Shown here in pieces: positions 29,674 to 39,687 of a DNA stretch of 64,000 bases. The translations under genes and the position numbers were made by a program. Under the pieces are notes generated by a model. That model saw only the letters and a program-made list of their open reading frames with translations. It searched no databases and had not been told where the DNA came from. Position 1 is the first letter of the stretch. Each line of letters starts with the position of its first letter. This DNA is from Cruorifilaria tuberocauda (Eukaryota > Nematoda > Chromadorea > Rhabditida > Onchocercidae): the NCBI GenBank assembly GCA_013365365.1, contig JABVXU010000040.1, positions 124,001-188,000 on the forward strand. The letters run 5' to 3'.

Positions 29674-31014
29674 ATGTCTGGTGATATACCTCAAAGCATT
29701 GTTAAAATAGGTGGGTCAAGTAGTATATATACATATAAAGAACTTGGTGTGGATAAGCTTGAGCACAGGTATGAAATTTCAGTTAGTAGTGATTATATAA
29801 AGCAGAAGATAGGTTCTAGGTTACAAGAAATAGCGAAAAATGCAAAATTGCCTGGATTCCGATCTGGAAAGATGCCATATAGTCTTGTCGTTACGAATTA
29901 TAAAAGCGAGGCTTTGGAGTATGTAGTAAATAATATGATTGACTATTGCTCTGTCGATTTAATGAAAAAAATTGGGGTTAAATCTCATGTTTGTCCCAAA
30001 ATCGATATTGTATCATTACCAAATCTGAGTAAAAAGTATGAAGAAGGTAATTTTGTATATAGGCTATCTTTCGAGTTAATGTCAGAAGTCCCAGTAATAG
30101 ATCTTGGCAAAATAAACTTGAAGAAGATAGAAACAAAAATCGAAGAGGAAGATATAAAAGATTTTATTGAATCTATAAGAATAAAATTTCCTGATTTCAT
30201 CTCTGTTGATGATGCTTCTTATCAAGCAAAAAGTGGAGATAAACTAACGATTGATTTTAAAGGTCGGATTAGAAATAAGCTTTTTCGAGGTGGAAGTAAT
30301 AAAAATTTTAAAGTTACTTTAGGCTCTGGGACATTTATTAATGGTTTCGATGATCAATTAATTGGTATGAAAAAAGGAGAGGCAAAGAGCTTTAAGTTGA
30401 AATTTCCTGAAGATTACCAAGCAATTTCACTTGCAGGACAGGAAGCTGATTTTTCTGTTCTAGTTAATGATATTCAAGTTGTACAAGGTTTTAGAAGTGA
30501 TGATGAAATAGCTAAAAAAATGGGATTTGAAGATTATTCATTGCTAAGAAATTATGCTAAAAAAATAGTCGGTGATCAGTGTGAAGAAATGGGAGGTCTA
30601 TTGATTAAGAAGGAACTGTTTGATTACTTGGATACTAGTTATAATTTTGATTTACCTATGGACATAGTAAAACAGGAACAGCAAAGAGTAGCAATGGAAT
30701 TAAATTATAAAGGTAACTCTTACAAAGAAGCTGAAAGGCGTGTGAAACTTGCAGTATTATTTATAAAATTTAGTACAGAAAATAAAATATCATTAACTCA
30801 AGATGACATTTTAAGTGTTATAAACCAGTATGTCAAAAAAAATATGCCATTTGATAAGGTAGTGAGGTATTTTAAGTCAAGTAAGCAGTTTCAAAAGTTA
30901 GTTGAGGGACAAGCTCTTGAGCATAAAGTTACAGATTATATACTAAAGAAAGTTAATAAGAAAGAGCAAATTGTCTCTGTGAAGGAGTTAAAGAAGTTAT
31001 TTGATGATATTTAG
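29674..31014 (+). CDS. tig: Trigger factor
   Basis: Trigger factor is the ribosome-bound chaperone and prolyl isomerase that meets nascent chains. The 446-residue product is normal in length. The ribosome-docking signature is present as GFRSGKMP at about residues 63-70 (family GFRKGKVP). The FKBP-like isomerase domain lies at about 180-260 ([33 protein letters not shown]). The long helical C-terminal arms follow. The ATG at 29674 gives about 25 residues more than the usual start at the E. coli position; no alternative ATG is nearby. tig-clpP-clpX-lon is the classic order and all four are here. Confidence 0.96.
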   Translation: MSGDIPQSIVKIGGSSSIYTYKELGVDKLEHRYEISVSSDYIKQKIGSRLQEIAKNAKLPGFRSGKMPYSLVVTNYKSEALEYVVNNMIDYCSVDLMKKIGVKSHVCPKIDIVSLPNLSKKYEEGNFVYRLSFELMSEVPVIDLGKINLKKIETKIEEEDIKDFIESIRIKFPDFISVDDASYQAKSGDKLTIDFKGRIRNKLFRGGSNKNFKVTLGSGTFINGFDDQLIGMKKGEAKSFKLKFPEDYQAISLAGQEADFSVLVNDIQVVQGFRSDDEIAKKMGFEDYSLLRNYAKKIVGDQCEEMGGLLIKKELFDYLDTSYNFDLPMDIVKQEQQRVAMELNYKGNSYKEAERRVKLAVLFIKFSTENKISLTQDDILSVINQYVKKNMPFDKVVRYFKSSKQFQKLVEGQALEHKVTDYILKKVNKKEQIVSVKELKKLFDDI

Positions 31015-31023
31015 CGAGAAGAG

Positions 31024-31623
31024 ATGACTCTTATACCAATTGTAATTGAGCAAACTAGTCGTGGTGAACGTGCTTATGATATATATTCGAGGTTAGTAAA
31101 GGAAAGAATAATTTTCGTGACTGGTCCTATTGAAGATAGCATGGCTAGTGTAGTAGTAGCACAGCTTTTATTTCTTGAATCAGAGAATCCTGATAAGGAT
31201 ATTTATATGTATATAAATTCACCAGGTGGTATTGTAACTGCTGGTCTTTCTATCTATGATACAATGCAATATATAAAGCCAGATGTTTCAACTCTATGTA
31301 TAGGACAAGCTGCATCCATGGGTTCTTTACTACTTGCAGCTGGAACAAAAGGTAAACGTTATTCTTTACCTCATTCAAGAATCATGATACATCAGCCATC
31401 TGGCGGTTATCAAGGTCAGGCAACTGATATAGAGATACATGCTAATGAAATTTTGCGAGTTAAGAAAAAGCTAAATCAGATCTATGAGAAACATACGGGA
31501 AATTCACTGAAGAAGATTGAAAAAATGATGGAGAGGGATAAGTTCATGGACTCTGAAGAAGCTAAGAAAATCGGCTTGGTTGATAGAGTAATGGCTGAGC
31601 GTGAAGATGTTAAGGTTAAGTAG
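31024..31623 (+). CDS. clpP: ATP-dependent Clp protease proteolytic subunit
   Basis: ClpP is the serine peptidase barrel that degrades substrates unfolded by ClpX or ClpA. The 199-residue product has the catalytic Ser in [14 protein letters not shown] (about residue 100), the catalytic His in [10 protein letters not shown] (about 125) and the Asp in the segment following the helix with [15 protein letters not shown]. The N-terminal loop [20 protein letters not shown] is typical. It begins nine bases after tig and is followed by clpX after eleven bases, a tight operon. Confidence 0.98.
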   Translation: MTLIPIVIEQTSRGERAYDIYSRLVKERIIFVTGPIEDSMASVVVAQLLFLESENPDKDIYMYINSPGGIVTAGLSIYDTMQYIKPDVSTLCIGQAASMGSLLLAAGTKGKRYSLPHSRIMIHQPSGGYQGQATDIEIHANEILRVKKKLNQIYEKHTGNSLKKIEKMMERDKFMDSEEAKKIGLVDRVMAEREDVKVK

Positions 31624-31634
31624 AAGGTGAATTA

Positions 31635-32909
31635 ATGAATAACAATGATGGACACCGTTGTTCTTTCTGCAATAAAGCCCAAAATGAAGTGGATAAATTA
31701 ATAACTAATTCTTCAGATGGGTTAAAAGTGTTTATTTGCAATGAATGTATAGAGTTATCCCATAGGGCAATAAATCAAAAGAAAAGTGGACCTTTTAACT
31801 CAGATTATATATCAGATGTGAAGTTATTATTAAAAAAGCCTGAAGACATAAAGAATTTTCTCAGCAAACATGTTGTGGGTCAAGAACATGCGCAACATGT
31901 TTTATCTGTGGCTATGTATAACCATTGTCAATCTATGGCGCAGATTCACTCTATAAGTGAAGTTGAGATTGAAAAGTCTAATGTAATGCTTATTGGTCCT
32001 ACTGGTTCTGGTAAAACCTTGCTAGCTAAAACACTTGCTAAAGTTTCAGATGTGCCATTTGCTATGGCTGATGCGACAACTTTAACAGAAGCAGGTTATG
32101 TAGGTGATGATGTGGAAAGCGTGTTGTCACGTTTATTGCAAGCTGCAAATTATGATGTTGCAAAAGCACAGCGTGGTATAGTGTTTATAGATGAAATAGA
32201 TAAGATCACTAGAAAGTCTGAGAGCACTTCAATAACGCGAGATGTTTCTGGTGAAGGGGTGCAGCAGGCACTTCTTAAAATTATGGAGGGCACGGTTGCT
32301 TATGTGCCACCGCATGGTGGACGTAAACATCCACAACAAGAACTTATACAAGTAGATACTAATAATATATTATTTATCTGCGGGGGAGCTTTTGAGGGTC
32401 TAGATAAGATCATTGAAGCAAGAAAAAGAGGAACATCAGTTGGCTTTGGAGCTGACATAAGTCAGTCTAGAGAGCAAAGAAAAAAGAATGTTTTACATGA
32501 TGTTCAGCCCGAAGATTTAATCAAATTTGGTTTAATACCAGAGTTTGTAGGTCGAGTTCAGGTAACTGCTGTTTTAGATGAGTTAGATCATGAGGATCTA
32601 GTGCATGTATTAATAGAGCCAAGAAACGCACTAATAAAACAATATAAGGCATTGCTTGCGTTCAGCAAGGTGAACCTTGAGTTTACAGATGAAGCGATAT
32701 CAGCTATTGCTGAAAAAGCTATGAGTTATAAAACAGGTGCAAGAATGTTACGTGCTATTTTAGAGTCACTTTTGCTAGATGTTATGTATACAGCTGGAAA
32801 TGGAGGTCTTGAAGGTAGTACAATAGTTGTCACTAAGGAAATGGTAGAACTGGGAAAAGTAGTGATTAATCGCAGTGAGAAAGGTACTGTTATAACAGTT
32901 AATGATTAA
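31635..32909 (+). CDS. clpX: ATP-dependent Clp protease ATPase subunit ClpX
   Basis: ClpX recognises, unfolds and feeds substrates to ClpP. The 424-residue product has the N-terminal zinc-binding domain with four Cys ([14 protein letters not shown] and later FICNECIEL), Walker [17 protein letters not shown] at about residues 116-131, Walker [11 protein letters not shown], and the pore loop GYVGDDVES. The IGF-like ClpP-docking loop is present as GFGADI. The C-terminal sensor-2 segment is [23 protein letters not shown]-type ribosome binding site precedes the ATG. Confidence 0.98.
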   Translation: MNNNDGHRCSFCNKAQNEVDKLITNSSDGLKVFICNECIELSHRAINQKKSGPFNSDYISDVKLLLKKPEDIKNFLSKHVVGQEHAQHVLSVAMYNHCQSMAQIHSISEVEIEKSNVMLIGPTGSGKTLLAKTLAKVSDVPFAMADATTLTEAGYVGDDVESVLSRLLQAANYDVAKAQRGIVFIDEIDKITRKSESTSITRDVSGEGVQQALLKIMEGTVAYVPPHGGRKHPQQELIQVDTNNILFICGGAFEGLDKIIEARKRGTSVGFGADISQSREQRKKNVLHDVQPEDLIKFGLIPEFVGRVQVTAVLDELDHEDLVHVLIEPRNALIKQYKALLAFSKVNLEFTDEAISAIAEKAMSYKTGARMLRAILESLLLDVMYTAGNGGLEGSTIVVTKEMVELGKVVINRSEKGTVITVND

Positions 32910-32923
32910 TTTGGAGCATATGT

Positions 32924-35383
32924 ATGAGCGTTGAGTGTGCTATGGATTCTAGTTTTGTTACGTTACCAGTGTTACCTTTAAGGGATGTAGTAATTTTTCC
33001 AAGCATGGTTGTTCCTTTATTTATAGGTAGGGAAAAATCTATCAATGCATTAGAGTGTGCAATTGATAATAGTAATCGTCAAAATGAGATTTTTCTTGTA
33101 ACACAACGAGATGGTTCTATTGACAACCCCGAACCACAAGACCTTTATGAGGTAGGTGTACTAGCAAATATTGTACAATCGTTAATAAAACTACCCGATA
33201 ATGCAGTAAAGGTTGTAGTTCAAGGAGTAAACAGAGGGAGAGTTTTAGAGTATATTAGCTCCCATACTTTATTACAGGCTAAGGTAGAGTTAGGTAGTTA
33301 TTATGAGTGTGAGGAAGGTGAGGATAATGTTGATCTAGAGGCTTTAAGGCGATCTGTTATAAGCGCATTTGATAGTTGGTGTAAGCTAAATAAGAAAAAC
33401 CACCCTGAAGTTGTTGTTAACCCTATTGAACAAATCAAAAAGCTTGATCAGCTTGTAGATACAATAGTTTCGTGTTTGAGTGTAAAAGCATCCGATAAGC
33501 AAAGCATACTTGAAACTTACGGTCCAATAGAGCGTTTAAGAAAAACTTTCACTTTTATTGAAAGAGAAATAAGCATCCTGGATGCGCAAAACCGTTTGTG
33601 TAAAACGATCAAGTCTCAAGTTGAGAGCACTCAGAAAGCCTACTATCTTAATGAACAATTGAAGGCGATTCAAAAAGAATTGGGTGAATTTGAGAATGGA
33701 GAAGAAGGAAATTCAGTAAATGAATTTGAGAAAAAGATAGATGAAACAAAGCTTTCTCAGGAGGCAAAGGAGAAAGCTCTAGCTGAATTAAAAAGATATA
33801 GGAAAATGAATCCAGTCTCTCCTGAAGCTACAGTTATATCGAATTATCTATATTGGTTACTTGATCTACCGTGGGGGAAATATAGGGATGCAAAAATTAA
33901 CTTAAATATAGCTAAGAAGATATTAGATGAAAATCATTATGGCATAGAGAAGGTAAAAGACAGGATAGTAGAATTTTTAGCGGTATTAAAGAGAGTAAGA
34001 GAGATAAAAGGTCCTGTACTTTGCTTAGTTGGTCCCCCTGGTGTTGGAAAAACTTCTTTAGCAAAATCTATAGCAAGAGCAGTGGGGAGGAATTTCGTCC
34101 GTATTGCTCTTGGGGGTGTACGTGATGAATCTGAAATACGTGGCCATAGAAAAACTTATATTGGGTCAATGCCTGGTAAAATCATTCAACACATGAAAAA
34201 AGCTAATTCGTGCAATCCTCTTTTTTTACTTGATGAGATAGATAAGATGGGTTCTGATTCGCGTGATGATCCTGCGTCTGCATTGCTTGAGGTTCTAGAT
34301 ACAGAACACAATAAGCACTTTATGGACCATTATCTAGAAGTTGAGTTTGATCTTTCAAGTGTAATGTTTGTAGCTACGGCAAATAGCTTAAGCTTGCCAT
34401 ATCCTTTACGTGATAGGATGGAAATTATACAATTGTCTGGTTATACTGAAGATGAAAAGGTTAATATCGCTAGGTATTATCTGATTCCTAAATTAAGGAA
34501 AGAGCATGGTTTGCGTCAAAAGGAGTGGTGTATAACTGATGAAGCACTGTATGGGTTAATACGCTTATATACACGTGAGAGTGGTGTTCGTAGTATGGAA
34601 AGAGAGCTTGCAAAGCTTATGAGAAAAGCAGTCAAAAAAATATTAACTGATAAAAGTGAGAAAATATCTATAGGAGTTGATAACCTACAAGATTATTTGG
34701 GGGTGCGTAAATATACTTTTGGTATTGCAGAAAATAAGAATCTAGTAGGAGTAGTAACTGGTCTTGCTTACACTGAAACAGGTGGTGATATTTTAATGAT
34801 AGAGTCAGTTATGATTCCTGGTAAAGGTGAAATAAAATATACAGGAAAGCTTGGGGAGGTAATGCAAGAATCTATAAAGGCTGCGTATAGTTATATTAGA
34901 TCAAGTTGTTTATCTTTTGGAATAGAACCTGAAAAATTTCAAAGTAATGATATACATTTGCATATACCTGAAGGTGCTGTACCAAAGGATGGACCTTCTG
35001 CTGGTAGTGCGGTATGTACGTCTATTGTTTCTCTTATGACAGGTATACCAGTTGATAAGGGTGTTGCTATGACCGGTGAGGTAACATTACGTGGTAGAGT
35101 TTTAGCTATTGGTGGCTTGAGAGAAAAGTTACTTGCAGCCCTTAGGGGAGCAATCAAGACTGTGGTTATACCTAGCGAGAACGAAAAGGATATACAGGAA
35201 ATTCCATCAAATATTAAGGAAAAGGTTAATATAGTTCTTGTTAAGAATATTGATGAGGTGATAAAGGCTGCTTTGACAAGATCTACTATCCCAATAGGAG
35301 ACGATACTGACAACAGTGCATCATTCTCTTCTATAAAAAATAGAGACGATAGCTTTTCTGAGTTAGAAACACTGAAGCATTAG
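32924..35383 (+). CDS. lon: ATP-dependent protease Lon
   Basis: Lon is a soluble AAA+ protease that removes misfolded and regulatory proteins. The 819-residue product has the N-terminal substrate domain (LPVLPLRDVVIFPSMVVPLF), the ATPase with Walker A GPPGVGKTSLAKSIA at about residues 367-381 and LFLLDEIDKMG, and the C-terminal peptidase with the Ser of PKDGPSAGSAV near residue 690 and the catalytic Lys about 43 residues later in TGEVTLRGRVLAIGGLREKL. The start ATG has the ribosome binding site GGAG eight bases upstream. It ends the tig-clpPX-lon cluster. Confidence 0.98.
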   Translation: MSVECAMDSSFVTLPVLPLRDVVIFPSMVVPLFIGREKSINALECAIDNSNRQNEIFLVTQRDGSIDNPEPQDLYEVGVLANIVQSLIKLPDNAVKVVVQGVNRGRVLEYISSHTLLQAKVELGSYYECEEGEDNVDLEALRRSVISAFDSWCKLNKKNHPEVVVNPIEQIKKLDQLVDTIVSCLSVKASDKQSILETYGPIERLRKTFTFIEREISILDAQNRLCKTIKSQVESTQKAYYLNEQLKAIQKELGEFENGEEGNSVNEFEKKIDETKLSQEAKEKALAELKRYRKMNPVSPEATVISNYLYWLLDLPWGKYRDAKINLNIAKKILDENHYGIEKVKDRIVEFLAVLKRVREIKGPVLCLVGPPGVGKTSLAKSIARAVGRNFVRIALGGVRDESEIRGHRKTYIGSMPGKIIQHMKKANSCNPLFLLDEIDKMGSDSRDDPASALLEVLDTEHNKHFMDHYLEVEFDLSSVMFVATANSLSLPYPLRDRMEIIQLSGYTEDEKVNIARYYLIPKLRKEHGLRQKEWCITDEALYGLIRLYTRESGVRSMERELAKLMRKAVKKILTDKSEKISIGVDNLQDYLGVRKYTFGIAENKNLVGVVTGLAYTETGGDILMIESVMIPGKGEIKYTGKLGEVMQESIKAAYSYIRSSCLSFGIEPEKFQSNDIHLHIPEGAVPKDGPSAGSAVCTSIVSLMTGIPVDKGVAMTGEVTLRGRVLAIGGLREKLLAALRGAIKTVVIPSENEKDIQEIPSNIKEKVNIVLVKNIDEVIKAALTRSTIPIGDDTDNSASFSSIKNRDDSFSELETLKH

Positions 35384-35699
35384 ACCTATTATGCAACTTT
35401 AATAGTACGATGATAAGTTTAAAGTAGTTATAAAATAGAAGTAAGAACTATTTAATAAGTTGATTGATCTTTCTTACCATAAAAAGAAAATCATTTGATT
35501 ATCTTTAGTCTTGACGATAAAATAATAAAAATTATGTCTAATTAGTATCGTATATTCAATTTTTATACTACATGTACATTTATGGGTTACAGCATTTCTA
35601 AGCTTTTTCTGTATAAATTTGGAACTTGATTAGAAAGCACTTAAAATAGCAAAAAATGCTAGTTCCAGAATAGGAGGATGAACTAGACTATCTGCTACT

Positions 35700-35728
35700 T
35701 TCTTGCTGTGTAGCAAAATCAGCAAGAA
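35700..35728. repeat. Inverted repeat, 9-base arms
   Basis: TTCTTGCTG and CAGCAAGAA are exact reverse complements separated by eleven bases. It is about 315 bases after lon and not followed by T residues, so a simple terminator is unlikely. It could be a hairpin or a palindromic element remnant. Confidence 0.45.
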
Positions 35729-35900
35729 TATAATTAAAGTGTGTAGGTTATATTATATGAGAAGAAAGTGAAATGATATGATAGTTATGTTATTCTATCT
35801 GTTAGGGACTTTCTGGAGTAGTTCTATAAAACCCTTTTAAGGTGAGTAAAACAGACTATATATTTAAATTTACTGCTAAAAGCAGTAATTAAGCAATTAT

Positions 35901-36155
35901 TTGTCTTGTCATCTTATAATTTGCATGTTACTCCTAGTATACCTAGGTTTTCTTAGTTTTATATCTTTCACTATTATATGTTCATTTAATCCACTAGTAG
36001 TGGAACTTAAAAAGTACAAAATATGCACTATATTCTATAATTTTTATAATACTTACCACTACTTCCCTATATTAGTTATTACATTCGTTTTATCTATTAT
36101 AATGTTCAAATTACTATGTATTAAATTCTTTACTCCCCCTCTTGATGTGAAGTAA
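35901..36155 (+). CDS. Possible small membrane protein, unrecognised
   Basis: An 84-codon frame opening with TTG encodes a hydrophobic product with two likely membrane segments (about residues 7-27, LLLVYLGFLSFISF and following, and about 55-72, PILVITFVLSIIMFKL) joined by a Tyr-rich loop. An internal ATG lies at codon 9. There is no good ribosome binding site and no family I recognise. A hydrophobic frame in AT-rich DNA can arise by chance, so this is a weak call. Confidence 0.2.
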   Translation: MSCHLIICMLLLVYLGFLSFISFTIICSFNPLVVELKKYKICTIFYNFYNTYHYFPILVITFVLSIIMFKLLCIKFFTPPLDVK

Positions 36156-36513
36156 TAAATGATTTATTTTACTTACCCAGAAATCTAGGAAGATTAGTGT
36201 GGTTATTGGTCATTTTTTATAAATACCTTGTGTTTCAGTAGTCTTGTTGTCAGATATTGAACTCAAGCTTTAGATTAGTTCATCGGATATAATTACTCGA
36301 GAGAGTAGGTGATATGGAAAATTGGAGAATGTATATGCTTAAACTATCAGTATCCTTGAATGAATATATGTACATATTTTGGGTTGAGAGGTACATTTTT
36401 ACCCAGTAATGGTGATTCTTGATGTATCAATGAGATACATTCTATGTATGTCTTCAAAGTAATTTGATTGTATCTAATAGATTTTTTGTATAATAAGTTT
36501 CTTATAATGGAAG

Positions 36514-37203
36514 ATGGCTAAAAAATACTATGATGTATATAAGAGGAATAAGATGTTCAATATGCAACTAAATCTATTTAGTAACAATCAAACTGATTAT
36601 AGTCAGCAAAATTTTATCATTTTATGTGAAAATAAGCATGTATACAATTTAGTAATTGATGACATATCTTGGAAGTGTCTGATTCTCTTTGGACCTAGAG
36701 GTTCTGGCAAGACTCATCTTGCTCATATTTGGCAATCGGTAAATAATGCGGTCTTTGTTAGTGAGAATAATTTTCTGAGTGAGATGAGATATAGTAATGC
36801 TTTTATTTTGGAAGATATACAAAATATTCAAGATCAAGTAATGATGTTACATTGCTTTAATTACATGAAAGAGAACAACAAAAGGTTGCTTATTACTTCT
36901 TCAGCTTCACCAAAAGGGCTTAACTTAAAGTTAAAAGATTTGAGTTCCCGTATGTTATCAACTATCAGTGTGAAAATCCCACCTGCAAGTTGGGAGTTAT
37001 TGAGAATTATGTTGATAAAAAGATTTTCAGATAAACAGCTAAGAGTTGATTTGAAAGTAATCGACTATATTCTAGCAAGAGTAGAGCGTTCTTTTCATAG
37101 TGTTAACAAGATTATGGAAAAAATAGATGAATCTATGGGATCAAATATTACTATCCCATTTATTAATGCTTTGCTAAAGAATAATGATTGTTATATAAAT
37201 TAA
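36514..37203 (+). CDS. hdaA: DnaA paralogue of the Hda/HdaA type
   Basis: Hda binds the sliding clamp and drives hydrolysis of ATP on DnaA, which limits re-initiation of replication. The 229-residue product contains only the AAA+ part of DnaA: Walker A FGPRGSGKTHLAHIW at about residues 62-76 and a Walker B-like AFILEDIQNI, with sensor regions later. The HTH DNA-binding domain of DnaA is missing, as expected for Hda. Near the N-terminus, QLNLF at about residues 17-21 fits the clamp-binding consensus QL-x-LF, which supports a start at or before the ATG at 36553. The annotated ATG at 36514 keeps it. Confidence 0.88.
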   Translation: MAKKYYDVYKRNKMFNMQLNLFSNNQTDYSQQNFIILCENKHVYNLVIDDISWKCLILFGPRGSGKTHLAHIWQSVNNAVFVSENNFLSEMRYSNAFILEDIQNIQDQVMMLHCFNYMKENNKRLLITSSASPKGLNLKLKDLSSRMLSTISVKIPPASWELLRIMLIKRFSDKQLRVDLKVIDYILARVERSFHSVNKIMEKIDESMGSNITIPFINALLKNNDCYIN

Positions 37204-37365
37204 AATTTATTATTGATGTTTATAACACTATATACTACCATTTTATTACGCTAGTGCTATAAAACTAATCTATTATTATAGATACAATGAAGAAAAGAGA
37301 TAGCATATTAGTAGTTTGTAAGATAATTTCTGTAAATTTGATGCTATAACTTAGGTATGGTAAGA

Positions 37366-37530
37366 ATGAGATCAAATTTAAAGAAAAAATTAAGACGAAA
37401 GTTTTTTTTACTTATTATAATATTAGTTAACGCTTCATTTCTCTTATTTCTTTTTATAAGAGGTGCAAGTGATATTTCAGGTCAAGCTGTAGTCAAGGAA
37501 ATAAATATAAGAACTAGTGATGCAAAGTAG
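37366..37530 (+). CDS. Small single-pass membrane protein, 54 aa, coupled to the Xer gene
   Basis: An ATG frame of 54 codons encodes a very basic N-terminus (RSNLKKKLRRK), one strongly hydrophobic helix at about residues 13-31 (FFLLIIILVNASFLLFLFI) and a 23-residue tail. Positively charged residues before the helix predict an N-in, C-out topology. Its stop lies 13 bases inside the reading frame of the recombinase gene, and the recombinase GTG/ATG starts overlap its last codons, the arrangement of a translationally coupled pair. I recognise no family. The size and shape recall small divisome proteins such as FtsB/FtsL, but it is shorter and has no coiled coil, so no function is assigned. Confidence 0.55.
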   Translation: MRSNLKKKLRRKFFLLIIILVNASFLLFLFIRGASDISGQAVVKEINIRTSDAK

Positions 37531-38506
37531 GAAGTTACAGAATAAAAAAGAAAATCTTTATATAACATACTACATAGATGCTCTTGTGTCAGAGAGGTTT
37601 ATTACGCAAAACACTTTAGAAAGTTATCGTTCAGATTTATTGCAGCTTGAAGATTTTTTATTAAAAAGTGGTATTACTTTGGTTAGTGCAAGCAAAACCA
37701 ACATTAAAGATTATGTAAGTTTTTTAAACACGCAAAAGAAATATAAAAGTAGCTCTATATCAAGGAAAATATCTACTGTGAAAAATTTCTATAAGTGCCT
37801 ATTTAATGATGGGATAGTAGTTTTTAATCCTGCTCCTGCTAGTGATGATGAGTTAAAAAGTCCAAAAGTTCCACGTCCTTTGCCAAAGCATTTAAGTGTT
37901 AGGAAAATGTTTTTATTAATGGATTCAGTTAGAAAATCAGTGATAGGATCAAACAAAGAGATAAGTAACAAAAGGCTGTGTGCTATTTTAGACATTCTTT
38001 ATTCTTCTGGTATGCGTATCACTGAGCTGATTAATATAAAATTATGTGAGGTGTTACATTTGATAAGTAGTAATCATAAAGAATGTTTTATAATTATAAA
38101 GGGGAAAGGTGGTAAAGAAAGGCAAATCATTTTTAATGAGCAGGCACTAAAAAGCCTTAAAAATTATTTGTTAGTTCGTCATAATCTGACACCAAGAGGT
38201 AAAGAGTCTGATTGGTTGTTTCCAGGTAATAGACCCAATAAGCCGATTACAAGGCAAAGAATTGGTCAATTGATTAAGGAATTAGCGAGAAAATGCAATA
38301 TTGATGAAAGCAAAATCTCCCCACATGTAGTTAGACATTCTTTTGCTACTCACTTACTAGATAGTGGAGCAGATATTGTGCTAATACAGAAAATTCTTGG
38401 TCATACTAATCTTTCTACAACACAAATATATACTCACGTTACTGATAAAAAACTGAAAGCTAAATTAGCCGATTCACACCCTATTACTAAGGTGATCAAT
38501 AGTTAA
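37520..38506 (+). CDS. xerD: Tyrosine recombinase, XerD-like
   Basis: Xer recombinases resolve chromosome dimers at dif during division. The 328-residue product has the N-terminal SAM-like domain (TQNTLESYRSDLLQLEDFLL) and the catalytic domain with the first Arg in SSGMRITELINI (about residue 175), the Lys in KGKGGKERQI, the HxxR box SPHVVRHSFATHLLDSGA, the second His in ILGHTNLST and the Tyr nucleophile in TQIYTHV. The spacing fits the family. GADIVLIQKILGHTNLST and the N-terminal pattern look closer to XerD than XerC, but this cannot be settled by eye. GTG at 37517 and ATG at 37520 are adjacent possible starts. Confidence 0.85.
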   Translation: MQSRKLQNKKENLYITYYIDALVSERFITQNTLESYRSDLLQLEDFLLKSGITLVSASKTNIKDYVSFLNTQKKYKSSSISRKISTVKNFYKCLFNDGIVVFNPAPASDDELKSPKVPRPLPKHLSVRKMFLLMDSVRKSVIGSNKEISNKRLCAILDILYSSGMRITELINIKLCEVLHLISSNHKECFIIIKGKGGKERQIIFNEQALKSLKNYLLVRHNLTPRGKESDWLFPGNRPNKPITRQRIGQLIKELARKCNIDESKISPHVVRHSFATHLLDSGADIVLIQKILGHTNLSTTQIYTHVTDKKLKAKLADSHPITKVINS

Positions 38507-38560
38507 ATTTGTTGTTTTAAGCTTGTAGTAAGATAAACTTAAATAAATTTGTTTTAACTT

Positions 38561-39286
38561 ATGATCTCAAGTCTTTTATTTAGTTTTTTTCTTATATTGT
38601 GGGAAGTAATTTATACTTTAGCTACCATTCCTATACTCCTTTTCCCTACACATATAGTAGCTATTTCCCTTGCTTTTTCAATAAAAGTTATATTATACAT
38701 GCTTCGCTTATTATGTGGTATTAAGTATGAAATTAGAGGGATGGAAAATATTCCAAAGCAGCCTTTTATAGTAGCTTCTAAGCATCAGTCTCCGTTCGAG
38801 ACATTTATTTTTATGCTCTTATTTAAGAATGCAGTTTTTATTTTAAAACGTGAACTAAGATGGATCCCATTTGTTGGTTTGTATCTCATGGCACTTGATA
38901 TGATTTTTATCAACCGCTTGGATAGTATCGGTTCCATACAGAATATTATTAAGTTAGCTAGGATACGTATAAAAGAAAATAGGAGCATAATCATATTTCC
39001 TGAAGGTACAAGAACTATTGTAGGGCAAAAGGTGAAATATCGTTCAGGTGTAGCTGCTTTATATAGTATATTATCTATTCCTGTATTGCCAGTTGCTTTA
39101 AATACTGGTTTTTTTTGGCCAAAAAGCATCTTCTCCATAAGGAAGAATCCTGGGAAGGCGATAATAAAAATATTATCTCCAATATATCCTGGATTAAGCA
39201 AAGGAAAATTTTTAAAAAATTTACAAAAAACTATTGAAGGAGAAAGTAGCAAATTAATCGCAAAAAAAACTTGTATTGTAAACTAG
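38561..39286 (+). CDS. plsC: 1-acyl-sn-glycerol-3-phosphate acyltransferase
   Basis: PlsC makes phosphatidic acid by acylating lysophosphatidic acid at the inner membrane. The 241-residue product has an N-terminal membrane segment (about residues 4-30), then the acceptor motif as SKHQSPFETF, where the usual H-x4-D is H-x4-E, a form often seen in alphaproteobacteria. The second block is FINRLDSIGSI and the third, FPEGTRTIVGQ, holds the phosphate-binding EGTR. The final block VLPVALNTGFFWP is also present. The gene precedes rpsT by 47 bases. Confidence 0.92.
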   Translation: MISSLLFSFFLILWEVIYTLATIPILLFPTHIVAISLAFSIKVILYMLRLLCGIKYEIRGMENIPKQPFIVASKHQSPFETFIFMLLFKNAVFILKRELRWIPFVGLYLMALDMIFINRLDSIGSIQNIIKLARIRIKENRSIIIFPEGTRTIVGQKVKYRSGVAALYSILSIPVLPVALNTGFFWPKSIFSIRKNPGKAIIKILSPIYPGLSKGKFLKNLQKTIEGESSKLIAKKTCIVN

Positions 39287-39304
39287 TGGAAAATCCCATA
39301 ATAT
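39276..39304 (+). promoter_or_regulatory. Candidate promoter for rpsT
   Basis: TTGTAA at 39276-39281 and TAATAT at 39299-39304 are spaced by 17 bases, 29 bases before the rpsT ATG. The -10 is imperfect and the -35 overlaps the end of plsC. Confidence 0.3.
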
Positions 39305-39333
39305 AAAGGAAATACATTGTTTTATGTATATAT

Positions 39334-39603
39334 ATGGTAAATCATAAGAGCGCTAAAAAAATGATAAAAGTAGTAGCAAAACGTACTTTAATAAATAAAA
39401 TGCGCAAAAATAAAACTCGCACTGCTATTAGAAAGTTGGTTGACATAATCAAATCTGGTGATAAAGAAAATATCATTTTAGCATTTCGAAATGCTGAATC
39501 TCATTTGCATAAGTGTGTAAATAAAGGCCTTCTTCATAAGAATACTGCTGCACGTAAAATAAGTCGCTTGAATGCAAAAGTAAAGGCATTGATGACTGTT
39601 TAA
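39334..39603 (+). CDS. rpsT: 30S ribosomal protein S20
   Basis: S20 binds 16S rRNA at the base of the body early in assembly. The 89-residue basic product is typical: an N-terminal VNHKSAKKMIKVVAKRTLIN, a central helix with KNKTRTAIRKLVDIIKSGDK, and the C-terminal HKCVNKGLLHKNTAARKISR followed by LNAKVKAL, which is the family end signature. It is followed 84 bases later by the broken citrate synthase gene. Confidence 0.97.
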   Translation: MVNHKSAKKMIKVVAKRTLINKMRKNKTRTAIRKLVDIIKSGDKENIILAFRNAESHLHKCVNKGLLHKNTAARKISRLNAKVKALMTV

Positions 39604-39687
39604 GCATGATTAATTTATAGTTAACTAGGTTATGTATACTTTATTAGTATATCTCTACTTGTATAAAACTTTAGTAGTGGTGAGGTC

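Larger units (their letters stand above)
35384..36513. other. Spacer with an 84-codon frame and an inverted repeat
   Basis: The 1.1 kb spacer between lon and the Hda-like gene holds a possible small membrane protein (35901-36155) and a perfect 9-base inverted repeat TTCTTGCTG/CAGCAAGAA at 35700-35708 and 35720-35728, with an 11-base loop and no T-run on either side. No known gene family is seen. Confidence 0.4.

Noticed and set aside
34939..35313. 124-codon minus-strand frame
   Set aside because: It is antisense to the peptidase domain of lon.
38785..39252. 155-codon minus-strand frame
   Set aside because: It is antisense to plsC and has no recognised features.
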